A stretch of 32,397 bases of DNA. Source: an uncultured Ruminococcus sp. (GTDB lineage Bacteria > Bacillota > Clostridia > Oscillospirales > Ruminococcaceae). A model generated the notes under the pieces. That model did not search any database, was not told where the DNA came from, and saw nothing but the letters and a program-made list of their open reading frames with translations. The position numbers were made by a program, and so were the translations under genes. Shown here in pieces: positions 25,624 to 32,397 of this stretch. The stretch spans positions 1 to 32,397 of the forward strand of contig CAMWUB010000001.1 in the NCBI GenBank assembly GCA_947177345.1, given 5' to 3'. Position 1 is the first letter of the stretch, and each line of letters opens with the position of its first letter.

Positions 25624-26373
25624 ATGTTCCATTCTGAAAAAAAGACAATTTTTTCTTACAAGGACAAAATTTATCCGGTTTCATTTTCCGCAGTTTCACT
25701 GGAAAATTCGGATAAAACAGAAATCGAAAAATACCTCGGCACGAGAGAGTATGAATATTTCAGAAGTCTGAAATACAGAAAAAAGCGTCATGATTATCTC
25801 CTGAGCAGACTTAGTGCAAAATTTGCAGCTACAAATCTGGATATATCATATATTCCTGAAAATATAACGATAACAAACGGCTGTTTTATGCAGCCCTGTC
25901 TGCACATGAAAAACTGTGAATCGGGATATTCTGTAAGTATTACCCATTGCAGTAATATAGGCATATCGGTGGTATTTCCCGATGAATATGCAGTGGGTAT
26001 AGACCTTGAATATATTGATACCAAAAGTGCGGATGTGATAAAAGAGTACCTGACAGAGAATGAAAGAATTATAAGCAGAAATGGCAACGATATGATAACA
26101 ATGATGTGGACTGCAAAGGAAGCACTTTCAAAAATTATCAGAACAGGTTTTACTGCAAATATGAAAATTTTTGAGATTTCAACTACTTGCAGTTCAGATA
26201 CAGAAAATGTTTTCATTTTGGATTTTTTATATTTTTCAAATATGACAGCATACAGTTTTAGGTTTAAAGAATATATTTTTTCGGTAGTTATGCCAAAAAA
26301 TTCTGATTTCAGCATATCAGATATTATCAGTCTGTTGAAAAAAATTAAGGAGTGGAAAATCAGTGTCAAATGA
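25624..26373 (+). CDS. Sfp-type 4'-phosphopantetheinyl transferase
   Basis: A 249-residue PPTase with both signature blocks: AVGIDLEYI (Asp127 and Glu129, magnesium ligands) and WTAKEALSK (Lys165, Glu166, Lys170), plus a preceding SVSITHC that matches the usual SxSH(C) region. It transfers the phosphopantetheine arm from CoA to carrier-domain serines. The operon has five carrier sites: ACP1, the KS-ACP, PCP1, PCP2 and ACP2. The dedicated enzyme supports a self-contained pathway. Ribosome binding site GGAGG lies in the end of the SDR 2 gene, and its own 3' end overlaps SDR 3 by 11 nt. Confidence 0.92.
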   Translation: MFHSEKKTIFSYKDKIYPVSFSAVSLENSDKTEIEKYLGTREYEYFRSLKYRKKRHDYLLSRLSAKFAATNLDISYIPENITITNGCFMQPCLHMKNCESGYSVSITHCSNIGISVVFPDEYAVGIDLEYIDTKSADVIKEYLTENERIISRNGNDMITMMWTAKEALSKIIRTGFTANMKIFEISTTCSSDTENVFILDFLYFSNMTAYSFRFKEYIFSVVMPKNSDFSISDIISLLKKIKEWKISVK

Positions 26374-27115
26374 ATTTAAAGACAGGAATTTTATTGTGAC
26401 CGGTGGCTGTAAAGGAATAGGAAAAGCCGTAGTGACAGCACTGTTGCATTCAGGTGCAAATGTTGTGGCTACTTATAACAGTTCTGCTGACGAGGCGGAG
26501 CAGATGATGAAAGACTCGGAAGATTATGAGGGTACTTTGCATATTTACAAAATGAATGCAGGTCTTGAGGAAGAAATTTCAGATGTGATAAAAAAAATTA
26601 TTTCCGATTTCAACGGCTGTATTGACGGTCTTGTGAATAATGCCGGAATAACCAGCGATTGTCTGTTGGTAGGAATGAATAGTGACGATTGGAATAATGT
26701 TATAAATATCAATCTCAACGGCGTATACAATGTTACAAAAAATGTTATTGTACCAATGCTGAAACGTAAAAAGGGTTCTGTTGTAAATATAAGTTCAGTC
26801 AATGGTATGCACGGCGTTGCAGGTCAGACGAATTATAGTGCCTCAAAGGCGGGTGTTATTGCCTTCACAAAGTCTCTTTCAAGGGAAACAGCTGGTAAAA
26901 ATATCAGGATAAATGCAGTATCACCAGGATATATTAATACTTCAATGGTAAGAAATATGAATGCTGATACTGTTGAACGCATAAAGTCGATGATTCCCGT
27001 GCATCGTCTGGGAAGACCGGAGGAAGTTGCAGAGGCTGTTATGTTTCTGCTTAGCGATAGGTCGAGTTATATTACAGGACAGGTTATTGTCATTGACGGT
27101 GGTATGACAGCATGA
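26363..27115 (+). CDS. SDR ketoreductase 3 (FabG-like), last gene of the operon
   Basis: A 250-residue classical SDR with TGGCKGIG (13-20), NNAG (92-95) and Ser145, Tyr158, Lys162, ending DGGMTA. The GTG start at 26363 is supported by AAGGAG about 11 nt upstream and overlaps the PPTase gene. Role: reduction of a 3-oxoacyl thioester or a related carbonyl. Three separate ketoreductases for one pathway suggest different carrier-bound substrates. The operon ends here without a visible hairpin terminator, 55 bp before an insertion element, so downstream genes may have been lost. Confidence 0.88.
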   Translation: MSNEFKDRNFIVTGGCKGIGKAVVTALLHSGANVVATYNSSADEAEQMMKDSEDYEGTLHIYKMNAGLEEEISDVIKKIISDFNGCIDGLVNNAGITSDCLLVGMNSDDWNNVININLNGVYNVTKNVIVPMLKRKKGSVVNISSVNGMHGVAGQTNYSASKAGVIAFTKSLSRETAGKNIRINAVSPGYINTSMVRNMNADTVERIKSMIPVHRLGRPEEVAEAVMFLLSDRSSYITGQVIVIDGGMTA

Positions 27116-27170
27116 TTATGAACTTTAATAATATGTGAATAATATCTTATATATTCCGGATTTATCTTAA

Positions 27171-28306
27171 GGCAACACCGCATAATGAACAATCAGTACA
27201 AAAAGTAAAGAAAAACACTCGGCAGAAATGCCAAGTGAGCAGAGAAATATTCAGTTTTTTAAGCAAAGGCATACAGAATCAGGCCGACGGATAAAATCTG
27301 TCAGCCAGATACAGATTCGCCAATGCGAACACGATATTCTGTTTAGCGGTTTGTTTTTTCAAACCTCGGTATCGAGTTCTGCGATAATGAAAGATATTTT
27401 TCACTACCGCAAATATATGCTCTACTTTACAGCGTAAAGATGATTTTTCATGCTCTTTTTTCTTTGCTTCTGACTGTTCATTTTTTGATAATTTCTGAAT
27501 CATGGATGGTCTCTGATTGATCCTGTACTTTATTTTTTTGCCTTTTTTGTTCTTGAGAATTGCTTCCGGACGTTTTTCTATCCCCAAATATCCACTGTCT
27601 CCATAAACAGTTTTTTCCTTGCCCGACAGCAGCTCTGCCACTGCTGTTACATCGTGTTCGTTGGCGGCGGTGGTTTTCAGATGGTGTACAAGCCCTGTTT
27701 TTTTATCCACTCCTATGTGTGCTTTATACCCGAAGTGCCAGTTGTTTCCCTTCTTTGTAGAATGTGCCTCCAGATCACGCTTCTTTTCACGATTTTTTGT
27801 TGAACTGGGAGCTTCTATCAAGGTAGAATCTACTATAGTTCCCTTTTTGAGAATCAGTTTACGCTCTTCAAGAATTTCGACTACTTCTGCAAATATTTTC
27901 TCCTGAATTCCGTTTTTTTCCAGAAGATTACGGAATCTTCCTATCGTATCTCCATCTGGTACCTCTTTCGGTGAACCAATACCACAAAAGTTTGAAAACG
28001 TCCGGCTGTCTATCACTTCCGTCATTACTTTCATATCTGCCAGATCGTACAGATTCTGAAGCAAGAAGATTCTCAGCATCAATTCCATTGGGTATGGCTT
28101 ATTTCCACGTTCTCCTTTGTAATAACATGGTTCGATCAACTTTAAAAATCTTTCCCACGGTATGATTCTTTCTATCTTTTCTAAAAACTCTTTTTTCCCG
28201 GTTCTGGCTGCTCCGAGTTCATCGTTTATTTCTGCCAGTCTCATTTGTCTTTCCATATCTCTATTATATCACTTATTTGCCTCTTTTGCAACTGTGCGGT
28301 GTTGCC
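27171..28306 (-). mobile_element. Complete IS5-family insertion sequence
   Basis: A 1136-bp element bounded by perfect 12-bp terminal inverted repeats GGCAACACCGCA (27171-27182) and TGCGGTGTTGCC (28295-28306). TTAA lies directly outside each end (27167-27170 and 28307-28310), most likely the target duplication; because TTAA is palindromic it could also be counted in the repeats. It carries one transposase gene on the minus strand. Matching sharp ends suggest a recent insertion, unlike the diverged remnant at 2009-2163. Confidence 0.9.
27279..28256 (-). CDS. IS5-family transposase
   Basis: A 325-residue DDE transposase, full length. An N-terminal DUF772-like region (PYPMELMLRIFLLQNLYDLAD) is followed by the catalytic core: first Asp in IVDSTLI, WHFGYKAHIGVD, second Asp in YGDSGYLG, and Glu in RCKVEHIFAVVK, with the Y-R-K/E pattern of IS4/IS5 enzymes. 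No frameshift is seen, so the element may be active. The start codon lies 50 bp inside the right terminal repeat. It mobilises only its own IS, but paired copies could carry the operon between them; the other visible copy is a fragment. Confidence 0.92.
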   Translation of the reverse strand: MERQMRLAEINDELGAARTGKKEFLEKIERIIPWERFLKLIEPCYYKGERGNKPYPMELMLRIFLLQNLYDLADMKVMTEVIDSRTFSNFCGIGSPKEVPDGDTIGRFRNLLEKNGIQEKIFAEVVEILEERKLILKKGTIVDSTLIEAPSSTKNREKKRDLEAHSTKKGNNWHFGYKAHIGVDKKTGLVHHLKTTAANEHDVTAVAELLSGKEKTVYGDSGYLGIEKRPEAILKNKKGKKIKYRINQRPSMIQKLSKNEQSEAKKKEHEKSSLRCKVEHIFAVVKNIFHYRRTRYRGLKKQTAKQNIVFALANLYLADRFYPSA

Positions 28307-28456
28307 TTAATGCGTTTCCATAGTGCTTTTGGTGATGTCTCTTATTATCTGTTTCTCCTGTACATCATGGTTCTTGCACAGATTATACCGATTATCTTTC
28401 TTTTTTTCCCTGCATATATATTCACCTCCGAAAGCAGATACTAAATCTTTCTTCAT
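28307..28456 (-). CDS. Possible small minus-strand ORF ending at the IS boundary
   Basis: A 49-codon frame begins with ATG at 28456 (MKKDLVSAFGG), is rich in Lys, and ends at a TAA formed by the TTAA duplicated by the IS. Upstream on the minus strand is a plausible promoter (TTGATT, 17 nt, TATAAT) with the -10 only a few nt before the ATG, which would make the message nearly leaderless. A second ATG inside has a strong GGAGGTG but reads only seven codons before a stop; deleting one A of a seven-A run would open it into this same frame. That suggests a frameshifted small gene. No family recognised. Confidence 0.3.
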   Translation of the reverse strand: MKKDLVSAFGGEYICREKKKDNRYNLCKNHDVQEKQIIRDITKSTMETH

Positions 28457-28658
28457 ATAATTATATCATTACACGCTTCAAAAATCAAGTGAAATATTCC
28501 GGATTTGTACCTGATAATCCACTTTTGTTATGAATAGAGAAACGATTCAGCTTTGGTGAGATGTATAGTTATCCTGCTTAAAAACAAAAATATAATTAAA
28601 ACATAACTAAGGAATAATTTAAGCCATTTTGCACATACTGATTTTGAGGTGATGTAAA
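28457..28658. other. Intergenic region between the IS flank and the small protein gene
   Basis: No credible gene. TATTCCGGATTT near 28495-28506 also occurs at the left flank of the IS (about 27152-27163), a short direct repeat of unknown meaning. A TATAAT at 28591-28596 could serve the next gene but has no clear -35 box. Confidence 0.3.
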
Positions 28659-28934
28659 ATGGCAAAAAAAGGAATGAAGCGTCCCGAATACACTCATACG
28701 CAGCCAAGAAACGACGTGTCTCCTGCACCTGAGATTCATGGAAAAGCTAAGTCTGGAAAGATTCATGCGAATCCTGTAATTGCAGGAACATCAAGTTTTT
28801 CACAAAAGGTATGGCATAATAAATCATACTCACACGAAATTCCAATATCTTCTGCATATCCGACTATCGACAACGACCTTGCACGCGACAATCTGGAGAA
28901 CGATATTCCTGCCGCAGATTTGCAGGATATATAA
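28659..28934 (+). CDS. Small conserved-looking protein of unknown function
   Basis: A 91-residue soluble protein starting MAKKGMKRPEY, with a basic N-terminal half rich in Pro, His and Lys and an acidic C-terminus (DNDLARDNLENDIPAADLQDI, given here as its key feature: alternating Asp, Leu and Glu). No signal peptide, membrane segment or cysteine is present. A good GAGGTGATG ribosome binding site and a terminator just downstream support a real gene. I do not recognise the family. The composition suggests a disordered protein; a structural role in spores or in nucleic-acid binding is possible but not shown. Confidence 0.65.
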   Translation: MAKKGMKRPEYTHTQPRNDVSPAPEIHGKAKSGKIHANPVIAGTSSFSQKVWHNKSYSHEIPISSAYPTIDNDLARDNLENDIPAADLQDI

Positions 28935-28951
28935 AAATCTATTCTAAAATT

Positions 28952-28987
28952 AAACGTCGTTTGCATTTATACAAACGGCGTTTTTAC
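28952..28987 (+). terminator. Rho-independent terminator
   Basis: Arms AAACGTCGTTTG (28952-28963) and CAAACGGCGTTT (28972-28983) flank an 8-nt loop and run into a short T tract. It ends the message of the small protein gene, directly before the oxidoreductase ribosome binding site, so transcription of the latter may depend partly on readthrough. Confidence 0.75.
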
Positions 28988-29000
28988 AATGGAGGACACT

Positions 29001-30296
29001 ATGGAATCAGTATGGAATGTTAATACAAAATTGCCGGAATTTCCGGAACCGGAAAAAGATATAGAAACTGACGTTCTTATTATTGGTGGAGGAATTGCAG
29101 GAATACTAACAGTATATTTTTTGCATCAGAATGGAGTAAAATATATTCTTGTGGAAAAGGACAGAATATGCTACGGTACAACTCGTAATACAACGGCAAA
29201 AATTACTTTTCAGCATGGACTTAACTATCAGAAAATTCTCAGAAGCAGCAGTATAGAAACTGCTCAGAAATATCTGAATGCAAATAAGACAGCTTTTGAT
29301 AAATATACAGAAATGTGCCATAATATCAAATGTGATTATGAAACAAAGGATAATTATGTGTACTCCATATGCGACAGAAAACAGCTTGAAAGTGAAATAA
29401 ACATACTTAGTAGAATTGGCTATAAAGCGGAATTTTGCGAAAATCTGCCAATACCGATAAAAACTGTCGGAGCAGTGAAATTTCTGAAACAGGCACAGTT
29501 TAATCCGCTTGAATTTATTTCAACAATTGCAGGCGGACTCAATATATACGAAAATACTTTCGTGCGTGAAATGATTGGTACTACAGCAGTTACGGATAAA
29601 TGCAGAATAAAGGCGGATAAAGTAATTGTTACAACTCATTTTCCCTTTATCAATAAACATGGAAGTTATTTTCTTAAGTTATATCAGCATCGTTCATACG
29701 TTATTGCTTTGGAAAATGCTCAGTATGTAAATGGTATGTATGTTGACGAAAATCATAAGGGAATGTCTTTCAGGAATTATGGCGGTTTACTGTTCATAGG
29801 CGGTGGAGGTCACAGGACAGGTGAAAAATGCGGAAACTGGAACGAACTGCGTGACTTTGCAAAACTCCACTATCCTGATGCTCATGAGAAATTCTACTGG
29901 TCGGCACAGGACGGCATGAGCCTTGATGGAATACCGTATATCGGTAAATATTCACAGAATACTCCGAATCTGTATGTGGCAGGCGGATTCAATAAATGGG
30001 GAATGACTGGTGCAATGGTATCTGCAATGATACTCAGCGATATGGTTATGGGCAGACGAAGTGAATATGCAGATATTTTCAGTCCATCAAGAAGTATTAT
30101 TAAGCCACAGCTTTTTATAAACAGTGGAAAAGCTGTAAAAAATTTGTTTACTCTAACTACTAAAAGATGTCCACATATGGGCTGTGCACTTAAATGGAAC
30201 TCCGCTGAACATTCATGGGACTGTGCTTGCCACGGTTCACGTTTTTCTGATAAAGGAAAGATTCTTGATAATCCGGCAAATGGCGACTTGAAGTAA
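29001..30296 (+). CDS. FAD-dependent oxidoreductase with C-terminal Rieske domain
   Basis: The 431-residue protein begins with a DAO-type FAD domain: DVLIIGGGIAGILTVYFL near residue 25, then GTTRNTTAKITFQHG (the flavin-contact loop) and LYVAGGFNKWGMTGAM near the end of that domain. A Rieske 2Fe-2S domain follows with Cys390-Pro-His392 and Cys408-Ala-Cys410-His411, giving the standard CxH-15-CxxH spacing. The layout matches YhfW-type proteins of Bacillus, whose substrate is unknown. ATG 29001 is chosen because GGAGG sits 5 nt upstream; an ATG at 28989 has none and abuts the terminator. The C-terminus ends soon after the second Rieske ligand pair but looks complete. No evidence that it belongs to the biosynthetic operon. 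Confidence 0.88.
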   Translation: MESVWNVNTKLPEFPEPEKDIETDVLIIGGGIAGILTVYFLHQNGVKYILVEKDRICYGTTRNTTAKITFQHGLNYQKILRSSSIETAQKYLNANKTAFDKYTEMCHNIKCDYETKDNYVYSICDRKQLESEINILSRIGYKAEFCENLPIPIKTVGAVKFLKQAQFNPLEFISTIAGGLNIYENTFVREMIGTTAVTDKCRIKADKVIVTTHFPFINKHGSYFLKLYQHRSYVIALENAQYVNGMYVDENHKGMSFRNYGGLLFIGGGGHRTGEKCGNWNELRDFAKLHYPDAHEKFYWSAQDGMSLDGIPYIGKYSQNTPNLYVAGGFNKWGMTGAMVSAMILSDMVMGRRSEYADIFSPSRSIIKPQLFINSGKAVKNLFTLTTKRCPHMGCALKWNSAEHSWDCACHGSRFSDKGKILDNPANGDLK

Positions 30297-30327
30297 ATAT
30301 TTTGAATCAAGTAATTTTGTTTTTATC

Positions 30328-30358
30328 TTGTTTTTTTAATTCTTGAATATGATATAAT
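30328..30358 (+). promoter_or_regulatory. Weak promoter ahead of the AAA-ATPase-like pseudogene
   Basis: TATAAT at 30353-30358 with a poor -35 (TTGTTT, 30328-30333) at a 19-nt spacing. A GTGAGGTGAT ribosome binding site follows before the ATG at 30389. Confidence 0.35.
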
Positions 30359-30388
30359 ATAATTGATAGAAAATCGTGAGGTGATATT

Positions 30389-30916
30389 ATGGCAGGGTTT
30401 AAACCAATACCAATTGGAATTGAGGACTTTAAAGAAATAATTGATAAGAATTAATATTTTGTTGATAAAACTTTATTGATTAAAGATATTCTTGATAACG
30501 GTTCAAAAATTACTCTTTTTACCCGTCCGAGAAGATTTGGAAAAACACTCAATATGAGTATGCTGAGAAGATTTTTTGAGAAAACAGAAGATGACAATTT
30601 ATACCTTTTTGATGGACTTTCAGTATCTGAAGCAGGGGAGAAGTACCATAAATATATGGGACAATATCCTGTTATTAGCATCTCTTTGAAAAGTATGAAA
30701 CAGCCTACATGGGAAGAATCATTTTCACAGTTCAAAGAAATAATTGCTAATGAATTTGAACGTCATCAGGAAATTTTAAAATGAGCTTCAATTTCAGAAA
30801 GAAAGAGAAAAAGAATTCAAGGTGTTTTGGAAAATACAGCCGATAACACTGTGTATTTAATTGCATTAAAACTTATCTCCGATTGTCTTTTTCAAAAAGC
30901 ACAAAGAATCAGGTGA
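30389..30916 (+). pseudogene. AAA-ATPase-like gene (AAA-ATPase_like/DUF1703 type), broken
   Basis: The start has a good ribosome binding site and reads MAGFKPIPIGIEDFKEIIDKN, then TAA (30452-30454) where relatives have Tyr or Glu, and continues YFVDKTLLIKDILD and TRPRRFGKTLNMSMLRRFF. The latter is the P-loop of the AAA-ATPase-like family that often carries a C-terminal PD-(D/E)XK nuclease domain. A second in-frame stop (TGA, 30782-30784) follows, then ALKLISDCLF, after which homology ends. Two nonsense codons plus loss of the C-terminal half make it non-functional. These genes are abundant in gut Clostridia and Bacteroidetes; their role is unknown. Confidence 0.75.
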
Positions 30917-31717
30917 CTGTCTATTTTAAGGATAAGCCTCCGAAAGTAGAAACCGGAAAATCTCTCAGAAATATTCTCGAAAAGTATGGTGATGAAAGGT
31001 TTAATTCCGAAAATAAACTCGCTGTAAGTCAATTTGAAGTATCTACACCAGATTTTGCTTTTCCGCAAGAAGTATTTCTGATTGATAGTTCCGGACTAGA
31101 TGCCTATGGATATGAGGGACATTAAAATCTTACAATGAGCAGTCTACTCCCGACAATTGATTTCTGTATTTTTGTAACAACATACCAAACAAACAGTGAC
31201 GCAAAAATGAGAAGCGTGTTGGATATTATCGCCGATTATGATTGTCCGTTGATTATTGTTCAGAATATGATTGATTCAATAAAATCAAGTCCGGACGGCA
31301 AAAAGTCGGTTAATGAAGTTGCTGATGAACATCGGAAATGACTTGAGAAAATCTAATTTCAATAGTCTTATCAAAGCGATGGATATTTTTAACGAAATCC
31401 ATCCTGAAATTGAATACCACAGGTTGTATGGCATTAAAAAGCAGATTATTGAGATTGTCCGGAATACAAGGGAAGATTTACAGGTAACAGAACAGGAAAG
31501 AAAATCTTTGAAGTTTGATTATATAGGATATGGCAGAAAAATTGAGTCTATTTTTGAATCTGTCCAAAGTGAATTGAAGAAAGTTATAAAAATGCTGGAA
31601 GATATTAATAATACTGTTGAAAACATCAGAAATCAGATTTCTAATTTAATAAATCTGACACTTAACAATGTATTTAAACTGCTTGACAATACAACAGATG
31701 AGGAGAATCAAGAATGA
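30883..31717 (+). pseudogene. Dynamin-like GTPase, decayed fragment
   Basis: The segment from about 30895 reads VTVYFKDKPPK, then FPQEVFLIDSSGLDAYGYEGH (the G3 motif DxxG, with DSPG changed to DSSG), TAA where Glu is expected (31123-31125), and continues LTMSSLLPTIDFCIFVTT and IIVQNMIDS (G4-like). A further TGA interrupts at 31339-31341, and the rest continues in another frame as a long helical region (31345-31717) with coiled-coil character. The P-loop part is missing and is replaced by the AAA-ATPase-like remnant, so a deletion fused the two genes. Bacterial dynamin-like proteins remodel membranes; several are linked to phage defence. Confidence 0.7.
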
Positions 31718-31806
31718 AAAAATATATAGATGATTTACATCTTGTACAGATACTTGATTTTTATACTAAATCAGAAAATAGGTGGTGCAGTTGGCAATGC
31801 CACTAA
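31714..31806 (+). pseudogene. Short N-terminal remnant of a second gene
   Basis: The ATG overlaps the stop of the dynamin-like fragment (AATGA) and begins MKKYIDDLHLVQILDFYTKSE, then breaks off after 30 codons. The overlap is the usual spacing of a coupled second gene of a dynamin pair, but homology is too short to be certain. Confidence 0.35.
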
Positions 31807-31817
31807 AAAAGGAGTAA

Positions 31818-31976
31818 CAAATTCCACAGCTGAAAGATGACAGAAGAGAACAGCAGTCACAGATAGAAGAAAAAGTTTATTCCGTTGGTAGTGAAAATAC
31901 AACGGACAGACAGAAATTACAGGATGATTTTTCCTATCTGGAAACTATCACAAAGGAGATGGAACAGGATGTATAA
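31818..31976 (+). pseudogene. Coiled-coil gene fragment
   Basis: About 50 codons without a start, rich in Asp, Glu, Gln and Lys (LKDDRREQQSQIEEKV and LETITKEMEQDV), ending at TAA and overlapping the ATG of the next fragment. It looks like the C-terminal end of a helical protein, possibly the gene whose start is at 31714. Family not recognised. Confidence 0.35.
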
Positions 31977-32214
31977 TATTTCGGAACTCATGCAGAAACT
32001 GGATATGCTGTCACTACTGTTGGAATTTGCAGATAATCCACAGCTGAAAGTGCTTGCTAAATTTCTTGCAGAATGTATCAGTTCTTCTGAAAGTTTTGTC
32101 ATATTTCTGGGATAAACAAGCAGTGGCAAACCTACACTTATTAACGGACTGATTGGAAAAAAACTTCTTTCTGTGAAAGCGTACCTGACTACTGGCTTTC
32201 AGAAATCATACTAA
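31969..32214 (+). pseudogene. N-terminus of another dynamin-like GTPase, broken
   Basis: From ATG 31969 the frame reads MYNISELMQKLDML and FVIFLG, then TAA (32113-32115), then TSSGKPTLINGLIGKKLL. Restoring Glu at the stop gives GETSSGKPTLING, the P-loop of bacterial dynamin-like GTPases; the GKS/T position is also changed to GKP. After about 32 further codons the frame closes. It keeps the G1 region that the fragment at 30883 lacks, so the two may come from the two genes of an original tandem pair. Confidence 0.6.
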
Positions 32215-32312
32215 GTCCGGAAAAGAAAAATGATGGATTCTATGCCGTTAATAAAGATGCAACAATGGAGGAAATTGACCGCCCGACCTGCCTGTCTTTA
32301 ATTGAACAGCCC

Positions 32313-32332
32313 CCTCAATTTTGAGGTTTTTT
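32313..32332 (+). terminator. Small hairpin with T tract
   Basis: CCTCAA and TTGAGG arms with a very short loop, followed by six T residues. It would terminate the pseudogene message. Beyond it, up to the window end, only a TATAAT at 32371-32376 without a -35 is seen. Confidence 0.5.
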
Positions 32333-32397
32333 AAATTTTCATTAACATCTTTATAGCAGATTATTTTTTGTATAATATGAACATTATTTCATAAAAT

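Noticed and set aside
27117..27170. Terminator of the biosynthetic operon
   Set aside because: No stem-loop followed by a T tract is visible before the IS.
28320..28445. Plus-strand hydrophobic frame suggesting a membrane protein fragment (SYYLFLLYIMVLAQIIPIIF)
   Set aside because: It is the complement of the Lys-rich minus-strand small ORF, lacks a ribosome binding site, and is better explained as antisense AT-rich sequence.
1..32397. CRISPR arrays, tRNA or rRNA genes
   Set aside because: No regularly spaced identical repeats and no cloverleaf-like or rRNA sequence were noticed; the leader modules at 2561-2807 are too few and too variable for CRISPR.

Overview
The window is AT-rich Gram-positive DNA with strong AGGAGG-type ribosome binding sites. 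Its gene families (AAA-ATPase-like and dynamin-like fragments, FtsX exporters) are common in gut Clostridia. A Ruminococcus or other Oscillospiraceae host is my best guess; no rRNA or marker gene confirms it.

Left edge (1-2500): a decayed mobile-element zone. It holds an N-terminally truncated superfamily 2 helicase, an excisionase-like HTH gene with a clear terminator, a second degraded helicase copy, the 3' end of an IS5-family element, and a fragment of a different DDE transposase on the minus strand. The IS end is joined directly to both the helicase fragment and the second transposase fragment, so these are nested insertions.

Centre (2505-27115): a consensus sigma-A promoter, a leader of about 300 nt with two perfect 22-bp inverted repeats and a repeated 38-bp module, and then 19 genes on one strand. 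Most of these overlap or lie within 25 nt of each other, so they look like one 24-kb operon. It encodes a hybrid polyketide/non-ribosomal peptide pathway: MDR reductase, KAS III, ACP, stand-alone acyltransferase, ABC exporter pair, three SDR ketoreductases, an AT-less KS-ACP protein, two tandem stand-alone condensation proteins, a thioesterase-like hydrolase with Cys as nucleophile, a Cy-A-PCP-Cy-A-PCP synthetase, a second (Ser) thioesterase, a second ACP, a KS with a catalytically dead KS-like partner, and an Sfp-type phosphopantetheinyl transferase. The first A domain carries a nearly perfect cysteine code, so a thiazoline is likely. The second has an unfamiliar code. My inference is that KAS III/ACP/AT and the KS/CLF-like pair make a reduced acyl chain, which the synthetase extends with Cys and a second residue that can be heterocyclised. 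The KS-ACP adds a C2 unit, the C proteins make amide or ester bonds, and the FtsX-type ABC system exports the product. I recognise no characterised pathway with this gene set.

Right edge (27116-32397): a complete IS5-family element of 1136 bp with 12-bp inverted repeats flanked by TTAA starts 55 bp after the operon. Next come a possible small minus-strand ORF, a small unknown protein with a terminator, an intact FAD-dependent oxidoreductase with a C-terminal Rieske domain, and a graveyard of broken genes: an AAA-ATPase-like gene fused by deletion to a dynamin-like GTPase, and the start of another dynamin-like GTPase. The biosynthetic operon is intact while both flanks are decayed, which fits a mobile or horizontally acquired island.
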